Shown in pieces: positions 63,712 through 64,000 of a DNA stretch of 64,000 bases (positions are counted from its first letter, which is position 1; each line of letters begins with the position of its first letter). The notes under the pieces are model-generated. The model worked only from the letters and a program-made list of their open reading frames with translations, did not search any database and had not been told where the DNA came from. Made by a program: the position numbers and the translations under genes. The stretch is from UBA2965 sp036526135. GTDB taxonomy: Bacteria; Pseudomonadota; Gammaproteobacteria; Pseudomonadales; Azotimanducaceae. The stretch is from assembly GCA_036526135.1 (NCBI GenBank), contig DATCZA010000017.1:1-64000 (forward strand), read 5' to 3'.

Positions 63712-64000
63712 ATGCCCCGTTTTGGTGTTTTGAAACCTGTGCTGGCCGCCGCACTCGCCGCCGCACTCGCCGCCGCACTCGCCGCCACACTCGCCGCCAC
63801 ACCGGCCGCAGCGCAGGCGCCAGCCCAGGAGCCGCCGCTGGATTCCCGCAGCTTCATAGAGCGGTCGGTAACGCTGCTGAAAGAAGAAGAGTACGCGCTG
63901 GCCAGAACCTATCTCGCGCCGGCACTCATCGACTATCGCCTGACACCGGGCGAGCGCTCCCGCGCCTACTACCTGCGCGGCTTCACCTTCTTCGCCGAGG
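63712..64000 (+). CDS. secreted repeat-containing (TPR-like) protein, N-terminal part
   Basis: The frame from ATG 63712 stays open to the window end, giving 96 residues. An alanine-rich signal peptide (about 1-36, ending near AAAQAPAQ) is encoded partly by a 12-bp tandem repeat. Helical segments follow (FIERSVTLLKEEEYALARTYLAPAL, SRAYYLRGFTFFAE) that look like the start of tetratricopeptide-type repeats. Identity cannot be given from this part. It is divergent from ssrA. Confidence 0.65.
   Translation, partial: MPRFGVLKPVLAAALAAALAAALAATLAATPAAAQAPAQEPPLDSRSFIERSVTLLKEEEYALARTYLAPALIDYRLTPGERSRAYYLRGFTFFAE
63745..63804 (+). repeat. five 12-bp tandem repeats inside a signal peptide
   Basis: Unit GCCGCCGCACTC, three perfect copies and two with changes (GCCGCCACACTC, GCCGCCACACCG). 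Each codes for Ala-Ala-Ala/Thr-Leu/Pro, lengthening the hydrophobic core of the exported protein. In-frame 12-bp units can change copy number by slippage without frameshift. Confidence 0.8.

Noticed and set aside
63621..63857. A 78-codon minus-strand frame rich in Ala-Ala-Ser
   Set aside because: It comes from the 12-bp tandem repeat read on the wrong strand and crosses the ssrA promoter.

Overview
This is a GC-rich chromosomal window from a gammaproteobacterium. The evidence is a gammaproteobacterial-type 16S 5' part, a C4-type DksA, ErpA, BamE, RnfH, a one-piece tmRNA, and a gene order that matches, from memory, two separate blocks of the Pseudomonas aeruginosa chromosome. HrcA beside grpE, HemJ instead of HemG/HemY, and a choice-of-anchor B protein suggest a free-living, possibly marine lineage outside the Pseudomonas and enteric groups. 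I cannot name a genus.

Layout. 1-1105 is the start of a ribosomal RNA operon read leftwards, with its promoter. 1112-11402 holds tyrS, an M23 peptidase, anmK, erpA, a bactofilin, an inner-membrane coiled-coil protein, a ClC channel, and the haem pair hemJ-hemL followed by a PfkB kinase. 11395-21857 holds sfsA, an aminotransferase, dksA, gluQ, a CbrB-like regulator, pcnB, a deoxynucleoside kinase, pgi and acs. 21907-36291 is a long leftward information-processing block: pnp, rpsO, truB, rbfA, infB, nusA, rimP, tRNA-fMet, tRNA-Leu, secG, tpiA, glmM, folP and ftsH. 36406-52672 holds rlmE, yhbY, greA, carB, carA, dapB, dnaJ, dnaK, grpE, hrcA, recN, bamE, rnfH, a sodium-dependent transporter and smpB.

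52669-63109 is an accessory-looking region: a stand-alone lumazine synthase-like gene, two AhpD/CMD-family genes, a CPBP protease, a ThDP enzyme divergent from an acyl-CoA-dehydrogenase-like flavoprotein, an S41 peptidase lipoprotein with a small lipoprotein partner, a small-molecule kinase, an M20 peptidase remnant and a choice-of-anchor B protein. The window closes with ssrA (tmRNA) and the start of an exported repeat-containing protein.

The most notable signal is at 53216-53728. One AhpD/CMD-family reading frame contains a single in-frame TGA at the second position of its CxxC redox motif (C63-x-x-U66). The same frame stays open for 104 further codons. An RNA hairpin with the properties of a bacterial SECIS element begins right after the TGA. 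This is best read as a selenoprotein. A second unusual case is the regulator at 14839-16158, which keeps the CbrB locus but has lost the receiver phospho-acceptor, the receiver lysine and the sigma-54 contact loop, and has no CbrA next to it.

Regulatory features that can be read directly include an rrn P1-type promoter with boxA, a strong promoter upstream of tRNA-fMet, two terminators in the rimP-nusA-infB leader, a terminator almost touching carA, a terminator between dnaK and dnaJ, and a near-consensus sigma-32 promoter before grpE.
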